A stretch of 64,000 nucleotides of DNA from Microbacterium maritypicum (GTDB taxonomy: Bacteria; Actinomycetota; Actinomycetes; Actinomycetales; Microbacteriaceae). This document shows positions 7,827 through 15,936 of this stretch, piece by piece; position 1 is the stretch's first letter, and each line of letters starts with the position of its first letter. Location: assembly GCF_041529975.1 (NCBI RefSeq), contig NZ_CP168030.1, forward strand, positions 62,001-126,000. Direction: 5' to 3'. A model generated the notes under the pieces. It worked only from the letters and a program-made list of their open reading frames with translations, searched no databases and was not told the DNA's origin. A program made the position numbers and the translations under genes.

Positions 7827-8617
7827 GCGTGCTGCGCGGAGAGCTGATCCGCGTCACCTCGACCCGGTTGCTGCTGTGGACAGCGGTCACGGCCGTCGTG
7901 GTCGCCGCCTTCCTCTCCGGGGTGCTCGCGATCGTCGGGCCGGAGAACGCCAACCCGCCCATGCCGGGCATCGACACCGCCGAGGGTGCGGGCCTGATCC
8001 TCGGCCTCTCCACCGTCACCCTGTTCATCCCGGCGCTGATCGGCACTGTGGCCGTGACCGGCGAGTATCGGCATCGCACCATCGGGACGACCTTCCTGGC
8101 CGTACCGCGCCGCGGGCGGGTGCTGGGCGCGAAGCTCGTGGTGTTCGCGCTGGTCGGCCTCGTCTACGGGGTGCTGTCCTCGCTCACGACGGGGCTCGTC
8201 CTCGTGTCGGCCGCGGCTGTGCGCGGTGTCCCTCTCGCGATCGGCGTCGATGACCTGCTCCAGTCTCTCGGCAAGCTGGCGGTCGCCTCGGCGGTGTACG
8301 TGCTGCTGGGTGTGGCGATCGGTGCGCTCGCACGCAACCAGATCGTCGCCATCGGCATCGTGCTCGGGTACTTCTACTTCCTCGAGAACGTGATCATGAT
8401 CGTCCCCGGAGTCAACGCCCTCTACCCGTACCTGCCCGGCGGCGCGACGGCGTCGCTCACGCGCTTCACGTTCCTGACCGATGCGATCTCCGAACAGACG
8501 CCGCTCGCTGCCGCCCCGCTGGTGTCGCCGATGCTCGGCGCGCTCATCCTGCTCGGATACACGGCCGTGGGTGCTCTGGTCGCCCTGGCGGTGCCGCTGC
8601 GGCGGGACATCGCCTGA
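7823..8617 (+). CDS. ABC transporter permease
   Basis: A 264-residue membrane subunit of the ABC-2 type with about six transmembrane segments (approximately 17-37, 55-75, 100-130, 145-165, 172-195, 235-257). The TGEYRHRTIGTTFLAVPRR loop after the second segment is typical of this permease class. GTG start overlapping the ATPase stop, with GGAGG upstream inside the ATPase gene. It forms the channel of the exporter encoded with it; the substrate is unknown. Confidence 0.88.
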   Translation: MSVLRGELIRVTSTRLLLWTAVTAVVVAAFLSGVLAIVGPENANPPMPGIDTAEGAGLILGLSTVTLFIPALIGTVAVTGEYRHRTIGTTFLAVPRRGRVLGAKLVVFALVGLVYGVLSSLTTGLVLVSAAAVRGVPLAIGVDDLLQSLGKLAVASAVYVLLGVAIGALARNQIVAIGIVLGYFYFLENVIMIVPGVNALYPYLPGGATASLTRFTFLTDAISEQTPLAAAPLVSPMLGALILLGYTAVGALVALAVPLRRDIA

Positions 8618-8636
8618 TCATGCCCCGCCGCACGCC

Positions 8637-9788
8637 TCAGCTGAACAGGACGATCACGTAGACCGCGAACGTCACCAGGTGCGCGGCGCCGTGCATCGCG
8701 GTCACCCGCTTCGCCGCGAACGTCGTGACCGAGAGCAGCAGCGTGACGCCGAGCATCAGCAGGTTCGCCGGAGACTCCGCCAGGACGACCGTCTGACCGG
8801 TGAGCATCCCGATGATGAGAACCGCGGGGATGGTGAGGCCCACCGTCGACACCAGTGCTCCGTGGCACAGATTGTTGACGCGCTGGGCCTCACCGCCGAG
8901 TGCTGCCCGCACCGCCGTGATGGACTCCGGCAGGAACACGATGCCGGCGATGAGCACGCCGGCGAGGGCGACCGGAGCGCCGAGCCGGCCCAGACCGTCG
9001 TCGAGCAGCGCCGCCATGTCGTGCGACAGGAGCACGATCGGGATGACGGTGACCACCAGGAGCCCGAGGCGCACGAGGACCTCCGTGCGATGCTCGGCCA
9101 GCACCTGCCGGATCCCGCCGGCGTTTTCCGCCTTCTCCTGACGCTCGGCGCTCTGCAGCAGCCGGGGATCGACCTCGGTGAAGTCGCTCGCCTGTGCGCC
9201 CATCTGCCGGTAGAGGAAGAACGCGTAGAGCACGAGGGTGAGCACGATGATGGGGATCTCCTGCCCCGTCGTGTACGAACCGTCCGCGCCGATCAGGGCA
9301 GGGAGTCCGAACGCGAGGGCGACCAGCACCACCAGCATCGACAGGTAGGCCGAGGTGCCGGTGCGGTTGTGGGCCATGCCGCGGTGGCGGAGCCCGCCGA
9401 GGAGGAGTGCCAGACCGATCACGAGGTTCATGATGATCATCGCGACGGCCATGACCGAGTCGCGGGCGATGGTCGCATGCTCGCCCGGTCCGAGCATGAC
9501 GGCCGAGATCAGGATGACCTCGATCAGCACGATCGAGAGCGTCAGGACCAGGGATCCGTAGGGGTCGCCGAGTCGATGTGCGAGGGCCTCGGCCTGTTTC
9601 ACCACGCCGAATGCGCAGACGAGGATCACGGCGATGATCCCGAGGAGAGCGATCACGAGGACAGGTCCCGGCACAGGCGGCGCCAGCACCGGGTGGAGGA
9701 GGAGGAGAGCCGCGAAAGCGCCCCATCCGAGGGCGACTCGGACGATATCCGTGACGCCGATCAACTGCTTAAGCTCCGTGCGTGACAT
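8637..9788 (-). CDS. chaA: ChaA-type calcium/sodium:proton antiporter
   Basis: A 383-residue cation/proton antiporter of the inner membrane, about 11 hydrophobic segments. The acidic transport motif of the CaCA superfamily is seen twice in degenerate form (GDPYGSLVLTLSIVLIEVIL and FLPESITAVRAALGG). The length and central polar loop (SDFTEVDPRLLQSAERQEK) agree with ChaA. It exports Ca2+ or Na+ in exchange for protons. It is encoded alone, with a 200-bp upstream region carrying an AT-rich inverted repeat. Confidence 0.85.
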   Translation of the reverse strand: MSRTELKQLIGVTDIVRVALGWGAFAALLLLHPVLAPPVPGPVLVIALLGIIAVILVCAFGVVKQAEALAHRLGDPYGSLVLTLSIVLIEVILISAVMLGPGEHATIARDSVMAVAMIIMNLVIGLALLLGGLRHRGMAHNRTGTSAYLSMLVVLVALAFGLPALIGADGSYTTGQEIPIIVLTLVLYAFFLYRQMGAQASDFTEVDPRLLQSAERQEKAENAGGIRQVLAEHRTEVLVRLGLLVVTVIPIVLLSHDMAALLDDGLGRLGAPVALAGVLIAGIVFLPESITAVRAALGGEAQRVNNLCHGALVSTVGLTIPAVLIIGMLTGQTVVLAESPANLLMLGVTLLLSVTTFAAKRVTAMHGAAHLVTFAVYVIVLFS

Positions 9789-9894
9789 CGCCGGACTCCT
9801 TCGAGGTGGGGCCGTCCCCGACTGATGACCGCGAGCGGGTCGTCCCGGTCGCAGCGTTGTGTCAACGCACTTTCTGACTCCACAAGCTTAGCAA

Positions 9895-9919
9895 AAATTT
9901 CCCGATCAGGAGGAAATTT
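9895..9919. promoter_or_regulatory. AT-rich inverted repeat between chaA and the 44-residue gene
   Basis: AAATTTCC (9895-9902) and GGAAATTT (9912-9919) are exact reverse complements, spacer 9. The right arm touches the -35 box of the plus-strand promoter at 9918. It also lies about 100 bp upstream of chaA, so it could serve either gene. Confidence 0.45.
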
Positions 9920-9945
9920 GACTTCCGCTGGGCGCTGGCTATGGT
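9918..9945 (+). promoter_or_regulatory. Promoter of the 44-residue protein gene
   Basis: TTGACT (9918-9923) and TATGGT (9940-9945) with a 16-bp spacer, start near 9952, about 33 nt before the ATG. The match to the housekeeping sigma consensus is good. Confidence 0.6.
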
Positions 9946-9984
9946 CGGAGGTTACGCCAGCCACCGAAGGGGAAGCGAGTAACC

Positions 9985-10119
9985 ATGTCCGGAAAGTCCA
10001 TCCAGGGTCGCGACAGCAAGAAGGCGCCGCAGCTCTCGCTCAAGGAGAAGCGAGCTGCGAAGCGGGAGAAGAACGCACCAGCCGAGTTCATCAAGCCCCG
10101 CAAGGGCGCGAAGGGCTGA
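9985..10119 (+). CDS. Small basic protein, 44 residues
   Basis: The protein starts MSGKSIQGRDSKKAPQ and ends KPRKGAKG; about a third of the residues are Lys or Arg and there is no hydrophobic core, so it is probably disordered and may bind RNA, DNA or ribosomes. The ATG has GGGGAAG upstream, a good promoter 33 nt before it and a strong hairpin just after the stop, all arguing that this is an expressed gene despite its size. I recall similar tiny proteins in actinobacteria; none with a known role. Confidence 0.75.
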   Translation: MSGKSIQGRDSKKAPQLSLKEKRAAKREKNAPAEFIKPRKGAKG

Positions 10120-10135
10120 CGGGGATCCGGCCCGG

Positions 10136-10176
10136 CCGGCGGCGCATCGTCCCGGATGCGGGTGATGCGCCGCCGG
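10136..10176. terminator. Bidirectional terminator-like hairpin
   Basis: CCGGCGGCGCATC (10136-10148) and GATGCGCCGCCGG (10164-10176) form a perfect 13-bp stem between two convergent genes. There is no U-run on either side, as is common for actinobacterial terminators. Confidence 0.65.
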
Positions 10177-10186
10177 CGTTCGGGCG

Positions 10187-11167
10187 TCAGCGGAAGACGC
10201 GGGTGATGCCGCTTTCGAGCTGCGTGAGCTGGATGAAGAGCACGAAGCGAAAGAGCGGCTTCATCAGCACGCGGACGATGCGACGGCCGCCGCGGCTCGG
10301 AGGGGTCAGCCATGTCAGGGTCACGCGGAGTTGCATTCCGCCGGCGGCATGTTCGAGCGCGAACGCCACCGACCGCGGATTCGAGCGCGCTGCATCGGGG
10401 TGAGTGAAGAGCCACTGGATGCTCGTCGGCTCCTCGCGCTGGGCGATGTGCACGCGCTGGCGCCGGAACTCATCCTTGACCTGCATCGGCTTGCCGTCGG
10501 GCAGGGTCGTCGCGGTCTCCGCCTCCCACGACCCGCTCGTCTCGTCGTCCGCATCGACCGCGGCGATGCCCTGGTCCCACTCGGGGATACGGGCGGGAGC
10601 GGACAGCAGCGCCCACACATCCTCGATCGGCGCAGGCACGAAGACCGAGCGGGAACCGGAGAGGTTCTGATGGCCCGCCGGGGCAGGGGTGATGAGGCGA
10701 AGCCGCTGCACCTCGTCCAGCCGGGTTCGCAGAGTGTCGGGATCGGCATCGAGTCGTCTCAGGATCTGGTCGATGAGCCCGCTCGGCTCGTCGACCAGAG
10801 CGCGGAGCACGGCTGCCGAGTCACCGCGCCGCTCGCCGCTCGACGCGTCTTTCAGCACCGTGATCGCGCGATCCGTCCATTCATAGCCGCTGGTCTCGTG
10901 GAAGACGATGCGACCCGGACTGTCCGGATCGGTGGCGATGCCCACGAGCCCGAGTTGAGACGCGTGCTGCGCCGCGACGGCTGCGCGCGCCGCCTCCAGG
11001 CTGACGCCCATTCCGCGGAGGGTCTGGCCGCCGGTCTCGGAATCGATCGTCAGCGCGAGGAGGAGGTGATCGATGTCGGTGTCGCGGACGCCGAAGCGCG
11101 AAGCCTCTTCCATCGCCGCGAGCGAGAGGGTGTGCATCGTGGCGGCGGCGTGCGTGATCCGGCTCAT
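10187..11167 (-). CDS. Clp N-terminal domain fused to an SRPBCC domain
   Basis: A 326-residue two-domain protein. Residues 1-150 form a Clp_N double repeat, the substrate/adaptor-recognition domain of Clp ATPases (TMHTLSLAAMEEASRFGV, DIDHLLLAL), but no AAA+ module follows. Residues 165-310 are an SRPBCC/START-like beta barrel (SVFVPAPIEDVWALLSAP). The ATG overlaps the stop of an 81-residue HTH protein (ATGA), so the two are co-expressed. The Clp_N domain may let the protein dock with Clp machinery or a regulator, while the barrel binds a hydrophobic ligand; this role is inference. Confidence 0.82.
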   Translation of the reverse strand: MSRITHAAATMHTLSLAAMEEASRFGVRDTDIDHLLLALTIDSETGGQTLRGMGVSLEAARAAVAAQHASQLGLVGIATDPDSPGRIVFHETSGYEWTDRAITVLKDASSGERRGDSAAVLRALVDEPSGLIDQILRRLDADPDTLRTRLDEVQRLRLITPAPAGHQNLSGSRSVFVPAPIEDVWALLSAPARIPEWDQGIAAVDADDETSGSWEAETATTLPDGKPMQVKDEFRRQRVHIAQREEPTSIQWLFTHPDAARSNPRSVAFALEHAAGGMQLRVTLTWLTPPSRGGRRIVRVLMKPLFRFVLFIQLTQLESGITRVFR

Positions 11168-11409
11168 GAGTTCCTCCGAGGGACGGTGATGGTGGGGTCG
11201 ATCCGCTTCGAGTGCTTTTTGTGCACTGCCTGCCTCGTGACGCCCAGGGCATCGGCGATGGCCTGCCAGCTCATGCCGGAGCGGAGTCCGGCTTCGACCT
11301 GGCGCAGTTCGAGTGCGTCGGCGAGGGTGCGGAGCGAGGCGACGGCACGCAGCCCCGCGCGTGGGTCGGTCGTGTCCGCGGCGATCTGTGCGACATCGAG
11401 GGATTCCAT
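11164..11409 (-). CDS. HTH DNA-binding protein, partner of the Clp-N protein
   Basis: An 81-residue protein whose centre is a clear helix-turn-helix (SGMSWQAIADALGVTRQAVHKKHS). The N-terminal half is helical and may dimerise or bind the Clp-N partner. It has no effector domain of its own, so sensing probably lies in the coupled downstream protein. Two copies of a CAAC-N4-GTTG site over its promoter suggest autoregulation. Confidence 0.82.
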   Translation of the reverse strand: MESLDVAQIAADTTDPRAGLRAVASLRTLADALELRQVEAGLRSGMSWQAIADALGVTRQAVHKKHSKRIDPTITVPRRNS

Positions 11410-11414
11410 GCTGT

Positions 11415-11454
11415 CAACCTACGTTGCTCGACGCAAGAATGTCAACCCGAGTTG
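11415..11454 (-). promoter_or_regulatory. Promoter with two operator copies for the HTH/Clp-N pair
   Basis: CAAC-N4-GTTG occurs at 11415-11426 and 11443-11454, 28 bp apart, each inside a longer direct repeat TGTCAAC-N4-GTTGCT. The minus-strand -35 TTGACA (11445-11440) lies in one copy and the candidate -10 (GTAGGT, 11422-11417, 17-bp spacer) in the other. Binding to both would block the promoter. Confidence 0.65.
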
Positions 11455-11493
11455 CTTAGATTGTCACGACGTGAAGTGTCCCTCGGCCGATGA

Positions 11494-12651
11494 TCACGGG
11501 TACCGAGCCTGGATCTCGAGAATCTCCTGCGGCGTGGGCGCGGTTTCGACCGAGACACGGCGCTGGAGCGTCTGGAACGGCGTCAAGCCCTCACCGGTCG
11601 GCGCGGGTTCGATCTTCTGCTTCCAGGTCGGCTCGATCACGTCGAGCATGTAGCCCAGCTGGGCACCTGTTTCGTAAGCGATGTCGCGTTCCAGGATCTC
11701 GAACTGCTCGTTTTCCTCGATGTAGTCCAGAACAGACACGAAGGTCGCGGTCCCGCCGGGCTGGGTCGTAAGGATGTTGATATCGCCATGCGTGAGGTCG
11801 GACATGCGTCGTTCGACATACTTCGCCGTGCCTTCGATCGCCTCGGTGTTGTCCTGCACGCGCAATTCCGGCCACTTCTCATAACGTGCGACGCGGATCT
11901 GCGCGAGGTCGTGGGCGGCGATCTCCATGCGGGCGGGATCTGTGACACCAGTGGCGGAATCGAGGATCGCGAACTCGGTGCGCAGCATTGCCAGCTGCTC
12001 GGCTGACGTCGGGTAGTCGAAGATGCGGTCGCCCTCCGCCCCGCGGTCATACGTCCATTCCTGCTGCTTGCCCACGTGGAAGGCTTCATGGAGCAGGAAA
12101 GTCCCGAATTCGTGGGCAGGGTCGCCGGCTCCGTCCAGGACGTCGGCGGAGTACTTGAAGGTCAGCACGGGAGTGTCCCCGAGCGTCTCGATGGTGAAAT
12201 TGAAAGGCGCCCAGAACGGCAATGATGCTGTCCCGAGGGTCTTGGTCACGCGCACATCCTCCGGCAAGGAGCCGTCGGGAAAGTCGATCTTCTGCATTCC
12301 CGTGGTGTCGATCACGTCCGACATGTTGATGAGGTAGGCATAGTGCCAGATGACACCGCCCACCTCGTCGCGGCGGATCAGTGTCAGGGGCTGTTCGTCG
12401 AAACGGTAGCCCGTCGACCAGATCGCCGCAGGGTCGGCCTGGAACTGCTTGTAGAGGGTGCTCAAAGACGTGAACATGCGCTGATCGGTGTCGTCGAGCT
12501 CTGCATAGTGCGTGCCGGGGAGCTTCTTGACGCCGAACCACACCACGGCCGCGCCGACAACCACGAGGATGACCACCACGATGAGTGCGATCCACCCGCG
12601 CCTGAGTCTTCTGGAGGCGGGTGCGCCCGCCAGCGCGGTTCGTTCGGCCAT
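11494..12651 (-). CDS. Membrane-anchored HExxH protein, putative metallopeptidase
   Basis: A 385-residue protein. Residues 20-39 form a single N-terminal membrane segment after a basic stretch (SRRLRRGW), so the rest should face outside. HEAFH at residues 188-192 fits the zinc-metallopeptidase HExxH motif, and glutamates near 270-273 (NTEAIEGTAKYVE) could be the third zinc ligand of a gluzincin. No known family is recognised. The ATG at 12651 is preferred over a start 168 bp upstream because GGGGGAG precedes it and a TATAAT box lies between. Confidence 0.65.
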   Translation of the reverse strand: MAERTALAGAPASRRLRRGWIALIVVVILVVVGAAVVWFGVKKLPGTHYAELDDTDQRMFTSLSTLYKQFQADPAAIWSTGYRFDEQPLTLIRRDEVGGVIWHYAYLINMSDVIDTTGMQKIDFPDGSLPEDVRVTKTLGTASLPFWAPFNFTIETLGDTPVLTFKYSADVLDGAGDPAHEFGTFLLHEAFHVGKQQEWTYDRGAEGDRIFDYPTSAEQLAMLRTEFAILDSATGVTDPARMEIAAHDLAQIRVARYEKWPELRVQDNTEAIEGTAKYVERRMSDLTHGDINILTTQPGGTATFVSVLDYIEENEQFEILERDIAYETGAQLGYMLDVIEPTWKQKIEPAPTGEGLTPFQTLQRRVSVETAPTPQEILEIQARYP

Positions 12652-12671
12652 GATTCTCCCCCTGTCGGTCT

Positions 12672-12708
12672 TCGGGACCGCGTCCCGACAACACCGCCTA
12701 ACATTATA
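12672..12708 (-). promoter_or_regulatory. Promoter and leader hairpin of the HExxH gene
   Basis: A perfect TATAAT -10 box sits at 12708-12703 (minus strand), predicting a start at 12696. The 45-nt leader holds TCGGGAC/GTCCCGA (12672-12688), a perfect 7-bp stem with a 3-nt loop ahead of the ribosome-binding site. The -35 region is poor. Confidence 0.5.
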
Positions 12709-12820
12709 GATGGCGAACCTGGGAGCGGAGAGTGATACGCCAGCGCCGGCACCGCTGTCAACGGGCGTGTGCTGCGGCCGGAAGCGGCGGATCGTGGTCG
12801 TTCCGAGAGAGGAGACCACG

Positions 12821-13120
12821 ATGTCGAATCCTGATCAGCCACCTGCCCACGAGCACGACGACATGCCAGATGCTGCCCGCGACAGCATCGCCGCGCACCT
12901 GGCCGAACGCGGGACCGGCGACTCCGCTCCGGCCGACGGCGTGCCGGCGGGGGGCGCCGGCGCCGACTCCGGGGCTGTGGAGGCGGTGCGTGTCGACCCC
13001 GAGTCGCGCTCGTCGGTCCCGGACGAGTCGACTCACAATGACGAACCCGGCATCGGCACCCGCCGTGCCGACGTCGACGAGGCGAACCGCGACGACGGGG
13101 ACCCCGGCAGCCGAGCCTGA
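12821..13120 (+). CDS. Acidic, probably disordered protein
   Basis: A 99-residue protein rich in Asp, Glu, Ala, Gly and Pro, without hydrophobic segments or recognised domain. The ATG has AGGAG six bases upstream. It runs divergently from the HExxH gene and towards the zinc alcohol dehydrogenase. Such short acidic proteins are common in Microbacteriaceae annotations; no role can be assigned. Confidence 0.6.
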   Translation: MSNPDQPPAHEHDDMPDAARDSIAAHLAERGTGDSAPADGVPAGGAGADSGAVEAVRVDPESRSSVPDESTHNDEPGIGTRRADVDEANRDDGDPGSRA

Positions 13121-13132
13121 GCCCCTCCGCCC

Positions 13133-14317
13133 TCAGACGGTCGACGGATGCAGGACGACCTTGATGCAGCCGTCCTCCTTCTTCTGGAACGTGCGGTAGA
13201 GGTCGGGCGCGTCCTCGAGGGGTGCGTGATGCGTCGTCAGGTCCATGACGCCGAGCGGATCAGCGGGATCCTCCACGAGCGGCAGCAGGTCGTCGACCCA
13301 GTTCTTCACGTTGCACTGCCCCATCCGCAGGGTGATCTGCTTATCGAACAGGGTCTTCATCGGCATGATGTCGGCGTCCCCTGCATACACACCGCTCAGC
13401 GACACGGTTCCGCCGCGGCGCACGACGTCGATCGAGGCGTAGACGGCGGCGAGCCGGTCGACGCCCGCCTTGTCGAACACTTGGCGAGCAGCGGGGTCGG
13501 GAAGGAGGCCGACCGCCTTCTGCAGGAACTCGACTCCCGAGTTGCCGTGCGCCTCGAGCCCCACGGCATCCACCACCGAGTCGGCGCCGCGTCCCTCGGT
13601 CAGGTCCCGCAGCTCCTCGACCACGGTGTCGGTCAGGTCGAACGTCTCGATGCCGTGACGCTCCGCCATCGCCCGCCGCTCCGGTACCGGGTCGACCGCG
13701 AGCACCCGATACCCGCGGTGCCGTCCGACGCGCGACACGAACTGGCCGACCGGCCCGAGGCCCATCACGGCGAGCGTCCCGCCCTCCGGCACCTGCGCGT
13801 ACTCGACCCCCTGCCAGGCCGTGGGAAGGATGTCGCTGAGGAAGAGGTAGCGCTCGTCGGGCAGGTCGGGCGCCACGGGGATGTGGTTGTAGTCGGCGAG
13901 CGGCACCCGCAGATACTCGGCCTGTCCGCCCGGCACCTGGCCGTAGAGCTTCGTGTAGCCGAACAGCGCCGCCCCGCTGCCGTACTCCCGCACCTGCGTG
14001 GTCTCGCACTGGGACTGCAGTCCGCGCCGGCAGAGGAAGCACTCGCCGCACGAGATGTTGAACGGGATCACCACACGGTCGCCGACCGACAGCTTCGTGA
14101 CGCCCGCGCCGACCTCGACGACGACGCCCATCGGCTCATGGCCGAGGATGTCTCCGCGGTCGAGGAAGGGGCCGAGCAGCTCGTACAGGTGCAGATCCGA
14201 TCCGCAGATCGCGGAGGAGGTGACACGGATGATGGCGTCCGTGGGCTCCTGGATGACCGGATCGGCGACCTCCTCGACCGTCACGCTCCGCTTCCCCTGC
14301 CAGGTGAGTGCCTTCAT
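13133..14317 (-). CDS. Zinc-dependent alcohol dehydrogenase
   Basis: A 394-residue medium-chain dehydrogenase. Catalytic zinc ligands are seen in AICGSDLHLYE (Cys38) and GHEPMG; the structural zinc lobe has four cysteines in CGECFLCRRGLQSQC. The NAD-binding motif is GLGPVGQF. The long insert between lobe and Rossmann domain, and the length, resemble the glutathione-independent formaldehyde dehydrogenase-like (FdhA) group. It would oxidise a small aldehyde or alcohol in the cytoplasm. It is divergent from an SRPBCC protein. Confidence 0.88.
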   Translation of the reverse strand: MKALTWQGKRSVTVEEVADPVIQEPTDAIIRVTSSAICGSDLHLYELLGPFLDRGDILGHEPMGVVVEVGAGVTKLSVGDRVVIPFNISCGECFLCRRGLQSQCETTQVREYGSGAALFGYTKLYGQVPGGQAEYLRVPLADYNHIPVAPDLPDERYLFLSDILPTAWQGVEYAQVPEGGTLAVMGLGPVGQFVSRVGRHRGYRVLAVDPVPERRAMAERHGIETFDLTDTVVEELRDLTEGRGADSVVDAVGLEAHGNSGVEFLQKAVGLLPDPAARQVFDKAGVDRLAAVYASIDVVRRGGTVSLSGVYAGDADIMPMKTLFDKQITLRMGQCNVKNWVDDLLPLVEDPADPLGVMDLTTHHAPLEDAPDLYRTFQKKEDGCIKVVLHPSTV

Positions 14318-14464
14318 GGTGTCCTCCGATCATCGGTCCGTGTCGGCCCACGCTCGTCGAACGATGCGCCGCCGCCAACCGGGTTGACAGAAGTACCGCG
14401 CTCCGTGTCAAGCGTCTTCTGCGGTCGGCCGCGGGCGTGCAGGATGATCGCGGACGGAGGAACC

Positions 14465-14947
14465 ATGGCGACGAACACTCGTGACCTGGCCTGCACCACG
14501 GATGACGTGTTCCGGGTGCTCGCGAACGGCTGGCTGTATCCCGGATGGGTGGTCGGTGCCTCGCGGATGCGCGACGTCGATGCCTCCTGGCCGGCGGTCG
14601 GCGCGCAGTTGCACCACTCCTTCGGCGTGTGGCCGGCGCTGCTCGACGACAGGACCGAGGTGCGGGAGTGGGAGCCGCCGCACCGGATGGTGCTCATCGC
14701 CCGGGGCTGGCCGATGGGCGAGGCCAAGGTCACTCTGCGCGCGCGCACGACGGCATCGGGCTGTCAGGTGCGCATCGACGAGGAACCCGTGAAGGGGCCG
14801 GCGGTGCTCATCCCCCGCTTCCTCACGACGCCGATGCTGCGCTGGCGCAACGCCGAGACGCTGCACCGGCTCGCCTACCTCGCCGAGGGCCGAGCGGGAG
14901 GCGACGGCAGGGCGTCGGGCGAGGTCACTCCCCCGAGTTCTTCTTGA
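14465..14947 (+). CDS. SRPBCC-family protein
   Basis: A 160-residue single-domain START/polyketide-cyclase-like protein (TTDDVFRVLANGWLYPGWVVG near the N-terminus, then alternating beta strands and a C-terminal helix). These bind hydrophobic ligands or act as cyclases; the specific role is unknown. GGAGG precedes the ATG. Its 3' end overlaps the end of the convergent membrane-protein gene by 23 bp. Confidence 0.78.
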   Translation: MATNTRDLACTTDDVFRVLANGWLYPGWVVGASRMRDVDASWPAVGAQLHHSFGVWPALLDDRTEVREWEPPHRMVLIARGWPMGEAKVTLRARTTASGCQVRIDEEPVKGPAVLIPRFLTTPMLRWRNAETLHRLAYLAEGRAGGDGRASGEVTPPSSS

Positions 14948-15929
14948 ACTGCCGCTCCCAGTCGCGCAGCTCCGACCGGCCGATGAGCGAGTCGAGCGAC
15001 ACCTGGAACAGCAGGCCCTTTCGGGCGTTGACCTGCTTGATGTTGTCGATGATCTGCGTCGTGACGGCCGCCAGTGCCTCGCGCACCTCGGCGACGCGCT
15101 CCTCCGGTGCATCCCACAGGTCGGGCCGCGTGAGCAGGTCGAGCAGATAGTCGCGTTCCAGCGCGGCGACGAGGCGGGCGAGCTTGTCGGAGTACTCCGC
15201 CTCGGCCAGTGCGACCTGGTCGGTCTCCGCCTTGGCGTCGAGTCGTACGAAGAGCTGCTCGACGTGGGAGGCGAGCGCCTCGATGCCCGCGGCTGTCTCC
15301 GTGGCCACAGGGTTGCCCGGGAGGTTCGCATAATCGACCCGCAGCTCGCGCAGCCGGTCCACCCGCAGGCGGATGCCGGGAGGAACAGGATCCACCGCGG
15401 TCTTCGGCGTGCGACGGCGACGGGCGAGCAGTCCTATCGCCGTGCCGCCGGCTGCGAGCAGGACGGCTCCGCCAATCACGACGGGCAGCAGCCAGTCGGT
15501 CCCTCCCCCGGCTTCCAGGCCCGGGGAGGACGGATTCTCCTCGACGATCTGCTGCACGGTCTCGACGAGAGCGGTCTGGGTGTCGCCTCCCGCCGCCGCT
15601 TCGTTCTCGTTGGCGATCCGCAGCACGTCGTTGCTGTCGATCACGGTGGAGCCCGCCTGCAGGTCGTCGCCCACGGCGAGCACGACGGTCGTCTGCGGCA
15701 CTCGCTCGCTGAGCCGGTCGAGCAGTTCCAGCGGGTAGACGGTGCCCAGGTCGGCATCCTCCGGCAGCACCACGACGGCGATCGTCCGGTCCCCCGGCAC
15801 GGCGGCCGACAGGGCATCGGTCATCGCCGACTGCCCCTGCACGCCGGGGGCGACGTAGACGTCGCCGGACTGCAGGGCGGCGATCGCGTCGGTGACCCCG
15901 CTCGGGTCGGATGCCGTGGAGCTGATCAT
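14925..15929 (-). CDS. Membrane protein with extracytoplasmic TPM-like domain
   Basis: A 334-residue protein. Residues about 10-95 resemble a small alpha/beta TPM-type fold (TIAVVVLPEDADLG, TTVVLAVGDD), followed by a linker, one membrane segment (WLLPVVIGGAVLLAAGGTAI, about 145-165), RRRR and a helical cytoplasmic region. The ATG at 15929 has AGGTGGGA upstream; a GTG six bases earlier is the alternative. It lies eight bases after the solute-binding/vWA lipoprotein gene and probably works with it at the membrane. Confidence 0.65.
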   Translation of the reverse strand: MISSTASDPSGVTDAIAALQSGDVYVAPGVQGQSAMTDALSAAVPGDRTIAVVVLPEDADLGTVYPLELLDRLSERVPQTTVVLAVGDDLQAGSTVIDSNDVLRIANENEAAAGGDTQTALVETVQQIVEENPSSPGLEAGGGTDWLLPVVIGGAVLLAAGGTAIGLLARRRRTPKTAVDPVPPGIRLRVDRLRELRVDYANLPGNPVATETAAGIEALASHVEQLFVRLDAKAETDQVALAEAEYSDKLARLVAALERDYLLDLLTRPDLWDAPEERVAEVREALAAVTTQIIDNIKQVNARKGLLFQVSLDSLIGRSELRDWERQFKKNSGE

Positions 15930-15936
15930 TCCCACC

